From: Triglochin maritima
Lineage: Eukaryota > Streptophyta > Magnoliopsida > Alismatales > Juncaginaceae
NCBI GenBank assembly: GCA_963682175.1
Contig: OY821775.1
Span: forward strand, 48,890,053 to 48,954,052
Direction: 5' to 3'
Length of the DNA stretch: 64,000 bases
Translations under genes and position numbers: made by a program
Part shown: one piece after another, positions 13,701 through 28,700 of the stretch
Position numbering within the stretch: the first letter of the stretch is position 1
How the letters are laid out: the number at the start of each line of letters is the position of its first letter
The notes under the pieces: generated by a model
What the model was told of the DNA's origin: nothing
Seen by the model: the letters and a program-made list of their open reading frames with translations, nothing else
Databases searched by the model: none

Positions 13701-16700
13701 GTAGTAATACTGTTGCCGTTAAGTGGATACTACAGGTATCTTTATGGGCATGAATCAGCAAGACTGGGTCTAGACCTTGGATGCCAAGGCATCAGGACCT
13801 GGGAGACATGACTCAAACGCATCACTATGCCCACAAGGTGTCCCATTTAATATTCATGTCAAATACGTCAATCTGCTTAAGTCTATTTATATTATTATAG
13901 CTCAAACACTAGTTCATTTCTACTTTTTAGACGGGGAAGTACCAAAAAAGAAAAGGAAAACTGGTAATGACGTGTGTAGAAAGTAAATAAATTGATTCCT
14001 GTAATGTCACCCAGTGTGTTGATAGGAGAATCAATTTCGGTTTTCTTTGCCAAAATGGACAGAACTGTAGACGTAATTACTTCTTAGTATTTCCTCTTTC
14101 TCCTGACATCAAAGTTTATGAATCTGTTGGCTGCAATGTGATTTCTCTAAACCTATTTATGGAAAAAACTGCAATCAAGGTGAATACTAGATCTCTTGCA
14201 TATACGAGGAGATGAAGTACGGTGAATACTAGTGATCAAGGTGAAAACTAGATCTGTTGCAACCTGCAGGTGGTTCACAGTTTCATGTTTGAATATGGTT
14301 ATAATTATCGAATTATAGCTTAATTTCTTGATATCGATTATCGGATCTCTTTTCCATTTTATGAAGTATTTCATTTGCATCTTCTGTTACATCCATGTGT
14401 ATATATAGGTTCAGTATCCCTTTGTCAAAACATATGGACAATCATTTTATATAATCCTAATATTTTCTTGGCAATCCGCCAATCTCAAACCTAGAGTTCT
14501 AGAAAGTAGAATTGGTGCATAAAATATCATTAGCGATCTGGTTAAATCCTTTCACACCCTTTACAGAAAGTGCAAAACCGCAGTAAGAAAAGCATTATGT
14601 GTGTATGCATGAAGTCATTGTAACCCTTGCCTACTGGATCAAGCCCGAAACATGGATGAAGATAGGTTTAGAAATGGTACCAAAGATTTAACTAACTAGC
14701 TTTTGGGGGGCATATACTTAACCAAGAATGGCAGTCCACCTACAGAATTCTACAATACCTGATTGACTAAATAGTGACTTGACCTTTGACAAAGAAATGT
14801 AGTAATAAGTGGGTTCATCGTAACATCCACAGCCCCATATTGCATGTGGATGGTTCTTTAAAGTCACAACTCTTAGTATATTTGATTGATTTTAGACAAT
14901 GTAAACTTGGGGGTATCACATCTTACCAAAAAAAAACTCAACCTTCTGCCATAATATCTGCCCGGAATTATTCTGTATATCAAGCTGAACCCCAAAAAAA
15001 GAAATTATAACTGAGAAAAATGAAGCAATATATGTACAAAGTTTAACGGAAATTTTCAAACTTAACCATACTCCATTCAGTTAACAATCACTAAAACAAT
15101 CATTGTACAGTACAATACCTATGATGCTGTAAATGAGAGAAAAACAAAAGAGAAACATCAAATGAGACGAACAGGATAAAATAATTAATATACAGAGACA
15201 TGAACAGCTCCCCCTCCAAAAGAAAACAAACCCAACCCATCCAATTAACAAGAGAAGATAAGACACAATGATGAGTCAGATACTCCTCTTTGTTGAAATA
15301 TGGATTTCTTACTTAATTACTTTTAACAATGAGCATGTAGTAACAGTAAATATGATGTAGAGAAATATTGACGTGCTAGTCAATTTTTGAAGACTTGTCA
15401 TCATGTATGCAATATCCCAGAGGTCCAAAAATCATCTTAACATGGAATTTCATTCAAAGGATATTGCCTTCTATATTTGAACTGAGTCTGAGGCTTATGA
15501 GATTTTGCACGTTAAGTGCTACAGCATTTAATTCATCAATGTCCACAAACAAATACCATAAGTTGAGTTGTCTAGGTGGCTGAGTCTTGTGCTTACTAAC
15601 TTGCCCAAACAATTCTAACAGCACAGATAGAAATGTCAACATGATAGCAGATGCATAGGCTAATACATGCATGAGTGTTTCTGGTTTACGGCTCCTATAC
15701 TAGTATCCATCAAACAGCAAACGGGTATAACAATGCCTTGACCAGGAGATGCATGCCCTCCTTTGAGCAGGCTAACTTGCATGTGTTGTACATGTCTTGC
15801 CTCCCATCGAATGTTTTGCAACTTGAAAGTATGAACTTTTATCAACAAGTATGCTTACTAAGAAAGGAGATGTTACAGTGATAGAGGCCAAACCGTGGTC
15901 TCAATAATAACAGCAACAAAATTTAGCACGAGAACGAAGGCCACAATGTTTCCGAACATAGGTCTTTTAACAAAAGCTTTAAACTTTTTGCATGGGTCTG
16001 AATGGTAGAATCCTGGATAGTATTCAAACCAAGATGGCTGCATATAAATCCAATAACAATCATAAAAAAGAGATTAAGAGTGGTGAGCAAGCCAGTATGA
16101 AGGAGATAAAGCTAATTGTTTTCTCTGGAGACTGGACTGGTCCAATGCATAAGGATCTACTTACAGCAGGCTCCTTTTGAAACTTTAATGCTATTGTGTT
16201 GCACAGATCTGTGAACTCATCCATGTTGATCTGCAATCAAGAGTAGATATCATGTAAATAATAATATCAATGCTATTACCAATAATGAGAGAATAGTCCT
16301 CCTAACTGAAGATTGAGAAACTTCAATACTAATATCATACATAAAGAACTAAGAATCTTGAGACCTTTAAAACTAACACTAGCAAGAGGTGTGGAACTTC
16401 TTCGTCCACAGTTCGCTTATTTAGTGATGCTCACTGAGTCAAAAAAACCCATCACACATGCACAAGGTTTGGTGACTCAACACCGATCAAAAAAGTGTTG
16501 GGTAACTCCATGATGTATTCTGTAACACATTATAGTCATTGACAGTAGTAGTGCGAAAAGCCGGCAACACCTTGGAGTATCTAGAAGAGTCAAATGAATA
16601 TGTTCCTCGGTAGAAACAGGTATACAACTCCACCAAGATATAAGGAGTTTCTTCCCTTGATTTTAGGATAGTGAGTGTTGAGGTGGGGCGACATCAATGA

Positions 16701-19700
16701 ATGTTTTCACAATTTCTATTTCCTTTATGGAGCATAGCTCAAAGAGGGTCGTCCCAATAATCATCACATGCAGTTGATTGGATGTTCATATAAAGATGAG
16801 ATAATCCATCGTAGTCTCAAATTAAAAAACATACTCATCCAACAAATCTGTTTTCCATGCTTTTTTAAGATGAGGTGATATCCACAATAATTATCAGTAT
16901 TGAGATATTAAAAGAAATGCTATTATTATACCAATCAAAAGAACAAAAAAACCCCAGTGGTAGTACACATTATTAATTCAAGATACAGAATAAAAGATAA
17001 ACATAGAAAAATAAAACCTTCATGATGTAGCCATAGATATTTCTTTAAAAAATATAATAATTCTTGTTCAACGGATCCTTGAATCCTACAATCAAGATAG
17101 AGAAAGTACCTTAAAATCACCACTGTCATCTAGTTCAGCAAATACAAGTTCAAAGTCTTCTCTTGATGTCTTAGGTAGGCTCCTAAAGGAAGTCAAAAGA
17201 AAATCTCAGTTAAATTAGTTATTGTATGAAACAAAAGTCATGTCTTTAACAGGAAATGTGCAATCAGCTGAATAAGCATGATAGGTGACATACTATCAAA
17301 GACAATCATAGTATTTAAGGAAACATGGCATTTTATGAGGCTTATACTCCATATTAGGCATTAAGGCCTACTACTTAAGTCACTAAATGCCTCTGTGGTT
17401 ATTTTTCTAGTCAAACTAAATTACACACATGCTTCCCTCTTGAACTAAAACACTAAATCTTAAGGCTAATACAAAAAAAGTTCCACTGTAGGTCTAAAAT
17501 GCCCAAATTCAAACGAGTATACGTTACTAAGTTTTAAGTCTTTAGTTAGAGGTCTAAACTTATCCATTTGAAATGAATATTTTACTGTATCTTTCTTACA
17601 TAGCATACATATCAACCTCATACAACAACAAACCTTTAATCCCAAACTAGTTGGGGTAGGCTACAAATGAGACTCAATATGAATCACGACTCCGGCACAT
17701 GAATCGCTTTCTTCCACACACTCCGATTCAATGCAAAATTAATTGAAATGTTTCACTATTTTAAATCTCTTTTGACCGTCTCCTCTCAAGTCCCAAGTGT
17801 TTCTTCCTATATTACATAGTTTAACAGTAAATTACATAATTTCTTCCTAAAGATTGCCCTTGCTTTCAATGTTCGCCCTGAACTATAATAAGTCCTAAAT
17901 AGAACCTGGGACTTTGTCTTGTAGCAACACTTCCATCTTCCATTCCCGGATTTTGGTTTGTAGCAACACTTCATCTTCCATTCTTTTACAGTAAATTACA
18001 TAGTTTCTTACTAAACATTGCCCTTGCTTTCAATGTTGACCCTGAACCTTAATAAGTCTCAAATAGAACCCGAAACTTTGGTTTGTAGCAACTCTTCATC
18101 TTTCATCATTTTTCTTCCCAAAATGACATAGCTATTTTTCTTTAATTTACCCATCTTCTTTCTTTTACCTCTTATTTCTTCATCATCTTCCTTTTTTTCT
18201 CCACTCTAAAGACATATTTGTCCGACATTACACTTAATTGGAAATCCTTTCATTTAAGACTCAACAGCAGAGTCCATGTCGAACGTAAGCCTCAACGCAA
18301 TCAAATTTTCTCAAACACGAGTGATTTGTCTTCCTATAAGAAGATTGACGACTATAAAAGTGAACGACGAAGTTGTTTGAGCAAAAAAGTGTAATAAAAT
18401 GCTTATCTTGCTTGTACCTTTGGAGGATTATGACGAGTGAAGAAAATTATGAATTTGAGAGTTTGACATTGGAAAGAAACTGCCTAAAACTAGGCAATCA
18501 ACAAAACAAGAACAAAGGAATCAGTTCTTTACCCCAACTCCATTTGAGAATTAAGCAATGAGTCATAATACTTTTGAGAACGACAAAATTAGAGTTTTAC
18601 ATTCTTATGATATGTTAGGTATAAAACCAATTGATATGGAGCTCAGTGTACTAATGAAATTCTATAAATTATATAGGACAGAATTCTTAATGGTAGATTC
18701 AATGTGGAGAGGTGGAAAAATGAAGAGCGACAATTTATTTTAGGTAATAAAAAATTGTGTTGAGTAAGGTTAGATCAGGTCCCACAAGGAGGTAGCTAAG
18801 AGCTCACATCCCTAGGTTCATCTAACATATATTAAAGGAATGTGTTCTAAAAGTTTTACTTTTATATGTCAATTGTTATGAATTAAATGTGCAAACATTT
18901 TGTTCATTGATTATGATATTCGTGTTTTGGAAGGGTTAAGGAAGAAAAGTTTGGTCCTTAAACGTTTAGCTCTAAAAGATAGTGGTTTACATAAATCAAA
19001 TGTTATTCACAGTCATGGTAATTAACATGGAACATTAATTACCGAGATAAGATTGTCGTGTTGGTCATCGATTGTTGTAGTTCTACAAATAATTGATGAC
19101 ACGAGTATATAAAAAAAGAAAATATTAATTTTATATATTGAATAGACCTAACCAGTAAAACATTATAGAATTGTGTTTCGTGTCATTAATATTTTACTGT
19201 GTCTTGAATCTTAAGATACGAAACTTATATCTTTTCACGTTAGAAGTGTTTCATTTGATTATTTTCAAAAGCTATCCATGAGTATAATGATAAAGACAAT
19301 AGTTGGTTGAACATGACTTGTGCTGGAAACGATAGTTAGTCAAACGATTATCATTCTCTCTTAATTAAGTGATGATATTAGTGGGTCCTTGATAAAGCAA
19401 AATTATAATATGTACAATGTAACTTGAGTTAAGTTGCATAATTATAATTAAATTAAAAAAATCAAGAAACAAATATAATACAAATGTAACACATTTCTAC
19501 TTTGTATATATTCTTAATATCATAAGCAAAAGACGGACACAAGTGGTGCACTCACATAATTGAATGGATTGTGTTTAGTTCGAGCGGAACAAGACATCTA
19601 TGTTAATTGGGTAACTATAATGTGTAGCTAGATACCGCTTATAGTTTGAGATATTAAATGTTTAATATCGTTGTCAATTTGACTTAGATCCTCATATATG

Positions 19701-22700
19701 TCACACCACAAAACTGAAAATCAAGAAACTTAATTTTGAGTTCATTTGATGTGTCGAGTTTTATGTGAAAATACACATGTGGTGAATCAATAAAATCAAT
19801 GTCACGAAAATTGACAAATAGAATCATGGATAAATTCATATGATGTGTATAATAATTTAAAATTACATACGATAATATATATACATAAAATATGAATTTG
19901 CTAAAAATACCCAAAAGATCAAATCTTGTAGGAAATGATTCCAAAATCTCAGAAGCTTTTAAAATGATTATTAGTTGGATTCTAAGCTTAATTAGATATT
20001 GATTGACTATCTCCTTTCTCTCTAATCTTGTTTAGAGTTTCGTGAACACTTTGAGACGAATCGGCGGACGATTCTACAACAACGAAACACCGGATCTTCT
20101 GAAAGATTTTAAAGAACTTTTGGGTATTATCTTCTTTCTTTTGTTTATTTTAATGTGTAGGAATGCATGATATTAGAATAAACATATACATATACGTAAA
20201 ATCAATGAAAATATGAAATCGATCATATATGTTTGTATTTTTTTTTAAATATACACATACATAGGGAAACGAAATCCTGCAGAACCCTAAGTTAGATCAC
20301 GTACTACAAAGGTTTACGTCTATGATAACCTAGGCTTAATAGAATCGACTTTTGAGGTGTAGAGCTCCTTGTGGTACTTGTTTTATGTAAACCTTATTCA
20401 ATATATTTTAAATTATAAGATAAGTTATTCTTGGGGTATGTATTGCAGAGTGACAAACTCATTTTGCCTAGATTTATGTAAACCCATTTCACCACAAAAA
20501 CCTACCATAAATGTCTATGAAGATATAAATCAGACTGACGAATAACACAATGCTAGCAAATAGAACTTGCATCTATAAATTGATTTATCATGTGAATTTT
20601 ATAATTACTTGATTTTCCATTTTTATTTTTTTATCATTTATAGAGTAAGAAAAAAAAGACACAAGAGTCTTCAAATTTTCCATTGATTTTCCATTTTATT
20701 AAGTCTTCAAATTTTTAATGGTGTTAGAAAAAAATGTCATTAATTAAAATTCTAAATTGTTGGGTTTTTTGCCTTAATATATGTTTTGATGATTTAATCA
20801 ATTTAATCTTAATTGTGATCATGTAGAGTAACACACGTGTTACATTGCATATATATTGTTTTGTGTTAACATCTACAGGTAATCATGACTCAAGAAAGAA
20901 AGGAAATCAAGTCAAGACATGTAATGAAACTCATTTGAAGACATGTAATTTGTATTTCTATGAGTCTTAGGAACTTTGTGTAATTAAGCATACTTGAGCT
21001 AAAAACTACTCAAACACACATTATATTCCTTATAGAAGTCACACACGAAATTTCACATAATTTATACTTCAATAAATCACCCAAACTAAGACCGGAAAAC
21101 ACTAAACCAAAACCTGAACAGTCTACCCACATTCAGTCGACCGAAACAGACCGTTCGGTCGACCGAGTGATCATATATCCTGTAAGTGTTTTATTGCTCA
21201 AGTTCGGTCGACCGTCTAGAGCTTTTCGGTCGACCGAGTTAACATATTTTTCCGACCGTTTGTTTTGTCGTATTATACCCAACGGTCGTATTCGTATTAT
21301 CTTCATATACCCCAAATACATTTAGTGTATCGATCGACCGAGGACGTTGTTCGGTCGACCGAACGTATGTTCCTTGACAAACTCAAAGTGTATGTCGATT
21401 TTCGGTCGACCGTGGACCTTGTTTCGGTCTTGGTGAAAGCCCAAGACAATAGTATAGACTTCGGTGAGAGCTCGAAGTATCCCTCTCGGATTGTGAGATG
21501 ATGAGTCAAGTTCGACAATGATTGTTCGCGAGTTTGAAGATTGTAAAAACGTTCTCTTCCCATTCCGGCCCGGAATGGGAAGTGGTTAGTGAAGTCGTGA
21601 GCGGAGCTCGGTGATCCGAGCGGAACTTGCAAGAGAAGACTAGGACCCGGGTGGGGTGTTGAACCTCTATAAAAATCCTCTGACTCCTTGTGATTTGCAT
21701 TTGTCTTTCCTTTACTTGCTTGTTTAGTTTTAAATTCCGCTGCATATTTTTTATCGATTAAAAAAGTAGGTAATTAGCTTAAAAGTGATTAGAATTAAAA
21801 ACCATCACGATCCTACATAAATGACAACCGGCAAACAATCTTTTTAAAACTATCATGATTCTAATATTCTATAATTGCCTTTATTATTAAAAAGTTAGAA
21901 CATTACATCTTCCCTTCATAAGTCATAACACAAGTAAATGTCAAGGAAAGCTCTACCTGTAGTGGTTCAATTCCTCAATTCCTCAAACAAACGAATACAT
22001 TGCTCCTTGTATAGAAAGCCATGATTCTGCCCATGAAATAAAACACGATCTCACAATCATTTAGCACATGCACAATGTACAACTTAATTTAAGAAACCCA
22101 CATTTTATCCAAAGTATAGAACAATAAAGCACGCTGCTTTTTTACAAGGAACCTGTACATATCAAGCTGTCAAAAGAAAAAGGGTATACTACAAGAGACG
22201 GATAAAGTTCTTGTTGTACTATATGACCACCTTCATCAAGTCACTTCCCGACTCGAGAATCATAGAGACCTTGATGCACTCCATCATGAGACCATTTACT
22301 CATTATCACATACTAACGCTTAAACTGAGCTTAAAATGCTGCAATTTGAAGTTACTATACCAGATTCATTTATTGGGCAACATTAGGCATCTAAAATTTG
22401 ATGTAAAGCCTCAACAATATATACCACAACCATAATCGAACAACTTCTGACAGGCTAGAGATTAGCATATCAGGCAGTATTGGACATTGAATGAAATAAA
22501 CCATATTTCCCTTAGATGGCTTTGGTTTGAATCCTATAGACTCTACTGCAAGTTCTTTACATCCTATATTTCTTTCACCCAGGAAAATGACAACAATCAT
22601 CATATGTATGGAACTGTCAGCAGATATCAACAGTTTACTTTGAAAAATGTTCTGTTGATTCAGAATTACAGAAATGTTTTTGCAGGTTCCTCCTTCAATA

Positions 22701-25700
22701 GATTTCGAGAAAACAGAACTTACATGTTCATCAATGATGCTAAACGCCTTTCCCAAGTTTTTTATTCTCATGGAGTCCATCACAGACACCTGCTTCGCAA
22801 GCTGGGGAAAAGGCAAATATACCAAACAAAATTAACATATAGTCAAGATTATGATATTACAATGTTATTAAAAATAATCAAGGACTCTGAAGATGACTAG
22901 ATGAGATGACAAAGCAACTAAAACATGATATTTTAGTTTGAAATAGAGCAATACCTGGGCTTTGAAGCTGTCATAAACCACGGCAAGAATAAGATTTGTG
23001 ATAAAGTATACTCCCAATAAAACATACAGAACAAAAAATAAGCAAGCCCAGCGAGACTTCCTGCTCAAAGAAAACAACTCACAGTGGTGAATCATGGATC
23101 CCCTAAATCAACTGCAGAAGACATTATAAGATACCAAGGGTCCAATTTAAACTTATATAGTTAACAGAACACAAATGTAGTACTGAACCAAAACAAGAAA
23201 GATAACTGTCTATAGATGATCTTCTTACCCAGACAAGGGAGAACAAATCGTCCAAGTAGATTAATGAAAAAGGGAAAGTCAAGTAAATAAACAATGTTGG
23301 CACATACCACCCACCACAAATAATGCATAACAAATCTTACTTGCTAGATATATTACATTCACATTCAGTCCCCTGATAGAATATTTCATATTTATTTATT
23401 GATAACTACATCCCCATGCTTCAGTTAGTACCCAATTTGTTGTGTTATCAACTTCTTTTATCGCTAAAGTTCCCAACAGCATCATTATAGCTTCGTTCAC
23501 CTCACATAACCTCTTATCTGTCACCTCAACCATAGATGAACTGCAGTGTAGCTAATAGCTAATTCTGTTTCTGTTAGAAATCCGATTGTCAATATAAACC
23601 TACGTTGGATTCATGTTCAGATGTTTTATATATTTTCTTGTAATCCTAACTTAGTTCTCTCCTACAATCAGTGTAATCATTGATTGGCTATGCTCAATTG
23701 AGTCAAAGCTATTGAATAACTTGCCCCATCACTTGTCACCAAGGGTATCCAAACAAGGAAGGCAAGGTTCAACGACTTTATGGTCAGCCAATAACTGACC
23801 TTAGAATAGGATGCCTGGATTGAGCATCTCTTTACAGGACCCACCAATCAAGCCTCTCTTTTATTAACATTCTTATAACATTATATTTGACTGCAAGAGT
23901 TAAAAAATGCAGGGGCAAAGATCCCACTGTAACCACAACCACACAGCCTTCGGACCTGCTGGTATGGGTTGAAACCCATACCAGTTTGCCTGTTATTTAA
24001 CTGCTGGTATTAGCAGTTTGCCTGTTATAAATAATTATTTTCTTATATACGTTAAGATAATATCTTGACTAAATGACACCATCACCTTATCTTTCTCCTC
24101 AAGTGTTTTTTCGGCTAGCATTCTTGATATAACCTCTTGAGTTGACCATTTCGATTCAATGTTGATGGTTACCCTAGCTTAATACATATCATTAATACAA
24201 CCAAATATTGCTGCCTAATTTCCTGGTAAATTTTTAAGAAAACTAACATGACTTGTCTGTATTTGAAGTGGTCTTTTTCTTCGAAAAAGAAATAAATGTA
24301 TTTTCCTTAAAAAATAGTATATTCATTTTGTTAATACATTAATTAACAAAATTCATTTATCACAAACTGCATTTTAACAAATTGCAATTTGTGCTAAATG
24401 CATATTGACTAAGATATTTTCCTTGATATTCGGATGAGGTTGCCTTCATTGGCAAATCCCCATAACTTTAATACTACAAATCACACTAGGATGTGATTAG
24501 ATCACCAGATGTGATAATTTAACTTAAGGGTGACTTGGGTGTAGGATTAGGAGGTATTATCATTTACAAAGGACTTGTTTGGGCATTACGTAGCTAGATG
24601 TGGGGATTTGGGAAGCTTTATAGGAGCTTTGAAATACAACGCTCACTTAATTTTGCATTTATCATTGTGATTTCTCAGTGAGTGATGGTAAAGCATATGT
24701 AAGATATTGATTTTGAACTATAATGAAAGGGAACACATCCCCCTTCCACCCATATAAGAAGGGCAAAAGACGAGGTTAAGAATAATGATGACATGATCTA
24801 AAAAAGGTCAGATTTCTTACAAGTACCCTGAATAATTCCTTGTCATAAAAAAGTATACCTCCAGCTACCAAGTTTTTTTTATCGATCTCCAGCTACCAAC
24901 TTAATCAATTTAATTGCCCTCAACTTCTATTTAATAGCAATGTCATCACAAAGTAAAATAATGATTGCCAAAACACTAGTATATATTCATTAAACTAGCC
25001 ATGGGATTTAGGAAAATAGTGTCATGTCAATGAAAATGTCAATTCACACATATACAAGGTCAAATTTTAAGATTGAGGTATTGCATTGATTATTATTTTT
25101 TGTATTTTTTAGAACATAACATTTTGTCAGTACATTAAAATGCATTTTTCAGGTGGAAAATGCAGATGATACTCTATAGTAAAAACCTCATTACTTTACT
25201 TAAAAGGTAAATACAAAATGGAAATCAAAAGTTGAAAGTTGGCAATAACATGCTAAATATGGTAGTTGAAGGTTCTAGTAAGAATGGTAACCCCAAAGGG
25301 GGGGAAAGATTAGCTTCATCTTACTTGTATGCTGGAATCCAAACATCTGGATTGTTTGATGTAGTGAAAAGAACAAACATCTGATATAATGTTGCACCAT
25401 ACGAACTAAAAACCATTTTTCCTTGCTCAGTATCTTCGAATGTTACATAGGCTAACCAGCTGAAAAATAAAAGAAACAGAAGGGAAAGAGCCTGCAAGGA
25501 AGATATTCAAGGTACAATAAATGTATTGCAGAGTACTGATTAAAAAATGTTGCAAATTGACCAGAAACTAATTTATGTACGGAGTCACTACCTTGTTGAG
25601 ATTTTGCGAAATTCATCCATTTCCTCTTTTATCCCAGTCAGTCATTCTACTCTATTTTTTTAAGCAGCGTGGCTTACATTGTTCAAAACTATATAGCTAG

Positions 25701-28700
25701 GAACTAAACAGAAAAACAAATACTCATATTCCATTGAAGGGATACATTCTTTTAAATTATTAAGACCTGAAGACTATTATCCTAAATATGAGACTTTGAG
25801 AAGTTTATATTACACAATGTGCACTTTTGAGTCAATAGTAGGTTATATGAATGGTAAATGGAACTCTATTAACAAAGAAAAATCACCTAAAATGTTACAA
25901 ATCTTAACAAAACAAAGCTAACCACTTTAGCATAAATCGAACTTTGTTACCAGCTTGCCTTGTAATTTAGAATTTTTAGTGCCATATTAATTGCCAGAAA
26001 GTACGAACACAAATCATACGGAATTAGCATGCATATGATAATAAAGTGTAGGAAGCAAAAGTTGCTACAAATGGTGTGGCACGTTGGAAAACAAATGAGG
26101 GTACTTAGAAGATCTTCAAAATTACCATGATGTTAAGGTACATGCCCATCATTCCTGCAAGGGTGATGACACACGCTCTGATTTCCCTAAAAACAATAAA
26201 AATAAACAACTTGTTTTCCTGAATGATTTGAAATATATTAGTTAAAATCCATAGTACTCGTGACTGGCTTGTGTATAGATCCTAATGACTATTGTGTCTA
26301 GTGCTCAAAATTGGAGGGAAAATGTAATTTGCCCGTCTCATGATAGAAATATTATGTATGCAAAAGATGCCATTAATATTGCAGGCCGACATCAGCTTAT
26401 TAAACAAGGTTAAGAGTTGGACACTCAGACATCCTAGACTAGTGCATCACTACAAACAAAAAATTGAAGACATAAATATTAGAAGGAAATCAATTAGGAA
26501 GGAAGAAGACATTAGTCACACATTAAGTAAATGGTAAATTGCATACGCAACCACAAATGATATTCCATTCGCATAATAATGTTCATTCCTTTTAATCTTA
26601 AATCTTATTTGTGCCCTACAACCTCCACTTGCCAGAAGAACGACAAAACAGAACTCCCAAGTGTTGTGTTAGGAAAAGAATCTAAGAGATACTCCCCAAA
26701 TCTCAATTTTTGTTGGTTTCTTTGGCCAAACTTTTTGTTTAGTTTATAGTATCGGCTATGAAGCAATTGTCAAATACTCGAAACGGTTTCAGTATATGAA
26801 CGTTCATTGGGGATGATTAAAAAAAGGAACCTAAGGAGATGAACATGATTTTAATAATCAAAAATTATTATTATACTATGTGCCCGCACTTCATTTTAAT
26901 CTTGGATCCGCCACTGGGTATCTGAAGCATTGTTTGATTTATTCTCAAGAAAATAGGAAATCAATTTTCCTAGCAAACACGAATGAGTGAACAGCTGCAA
27001 AGTAATTCTAAGTAAAGGGTTAAGAAAGCTAACAAACAGTCCAGCTGAGGCCTTACCTAATAGAGATGACAAGAATGACTACACGAACATATGGTGCAAT
27101 CCGCAATGGAAGAACACTAACAGGTGAAGGGGACAAAAAAAGAATATACACCAACATATCACATACTAAAAGCACCAAGAGTACAACCTGCATAAGCAAC
27201 AAATATCCAATCGCTTAAGAAAAGTTGAGTTACAGTAATGACATTGAATGAAAATTCTTTGTTGTTTCCTTCGGGTAGATATGTGGTCCAATCATGGGCC
27301 CCAATGCAGTCAATTTGATTTCTTTGAACTGGTCTTCTATAGTTATTCTTCCTTGAAATTTTTATAGTCAATTTGCTCCTGTCCTGATCCTCTCATGATT
27401 CCTGATTTCTTTAATTTCACATTTTATAATTACTCTTGCATTTCTTTGGGTGACTGCTTACAATAGTTATTGTGAGTGAAAGTTAGAAGTCACCTTAAGA
27501 GAGGAAAGCAAACTGAAGCAGCAGAAGATGATGTCTCAAGCAAAAAGTCTGAAACGAAATGTAAATAATTTATTGCTACTTAAGTTAACATTTTCTACCA
27601 GATACATTGGTATTGACTCACTGCAGACCTGCTCAGGAAAAAAGCAGATGCACCAGTGCAACTTTGGTTTACATTTTTTACTTCAAAAATATGTCAACAT
27701 TTTTACTGACCCATTCAAAATCGAAAATATTTAAACAAACTCAACCATGTATTAAACCAATTTAAACCCATAAACTAAACAAACACAAACTCTATCGGGG
27801 GGTGATAACAAATTATTGCTCCTAGCCAACAATGTGTCACTCCTAATGGCTCTATATCTCTTCTGACCTCTTCCAACATCATCTCCCCAAACAGCAATCA
27901 ATCATCTCAGTTCCTATTGAAAAATACCAAGTTTCTTTTGCGAAAGTTTGTCTTTTATTACCGTTTCTTTTGTTTCTTACTTTATTGTGGTCTTTGCTTC
28001 CTTTATTTTCTCTGTTTTTGTTGTATATTAGTACTTATTGTGATGTTATAATGTTTGATATGTTTCTTTATTTATTGCATTAATTGTTATGAACTGTGAT
28101 ACACAATTTATGTTTACAACATAATGAACAGTTGGTAATGGTTGGATATGTTTGTTAACTATATTTTTGTATTAGATGCTATAATACTTGGTTGACATGT
28201 AGACGCATTCAAGTTTGGCAAAATTTTATGTCTCACATCTCAAAGTCGTATAATAGTAAAATAACAGACTCTTCGGAGCAACAATTTCAGAAAAATGTAT
28301 TTTTTAGGGCTTTAGCATAGGTCCACTGATTGCATGACTTCCTAACCTTAATTGATTGACTGAATACAGATTTCAAGTTGGTTAGCATATCTACATGATG
28401 CAATTTCACTTTACATGAATAGGTTAAACCTCCAAAGAGGTATAGCACATTTTATCTTAGACAAATGTCATCTTCAATTAAAGTAACTGAAGGAATCAAC
28501 AATATACATCTCTAATACATACTTAACCCTGCCATACATGATCAGTACTCAGTAGTACATGTATTGATGATTAAAACAGATGTATGGCAATTGTCTCTCA
28601 AGTAAAATTACCTTTAATATGTTCAAGTGGTTCTTCCAGTAGAGATAACCTTCATAGAGAACTGGAAAGAGAGTATGAATAAAGAGTATAAAGACGGTTA

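Noticed and set aside
22391..22900. 144-aa and 137-aa overlapping frames
   Set aside because: The minus frame merges TPC1 exon 9 with intron sequence; the plus frame is its shadow.
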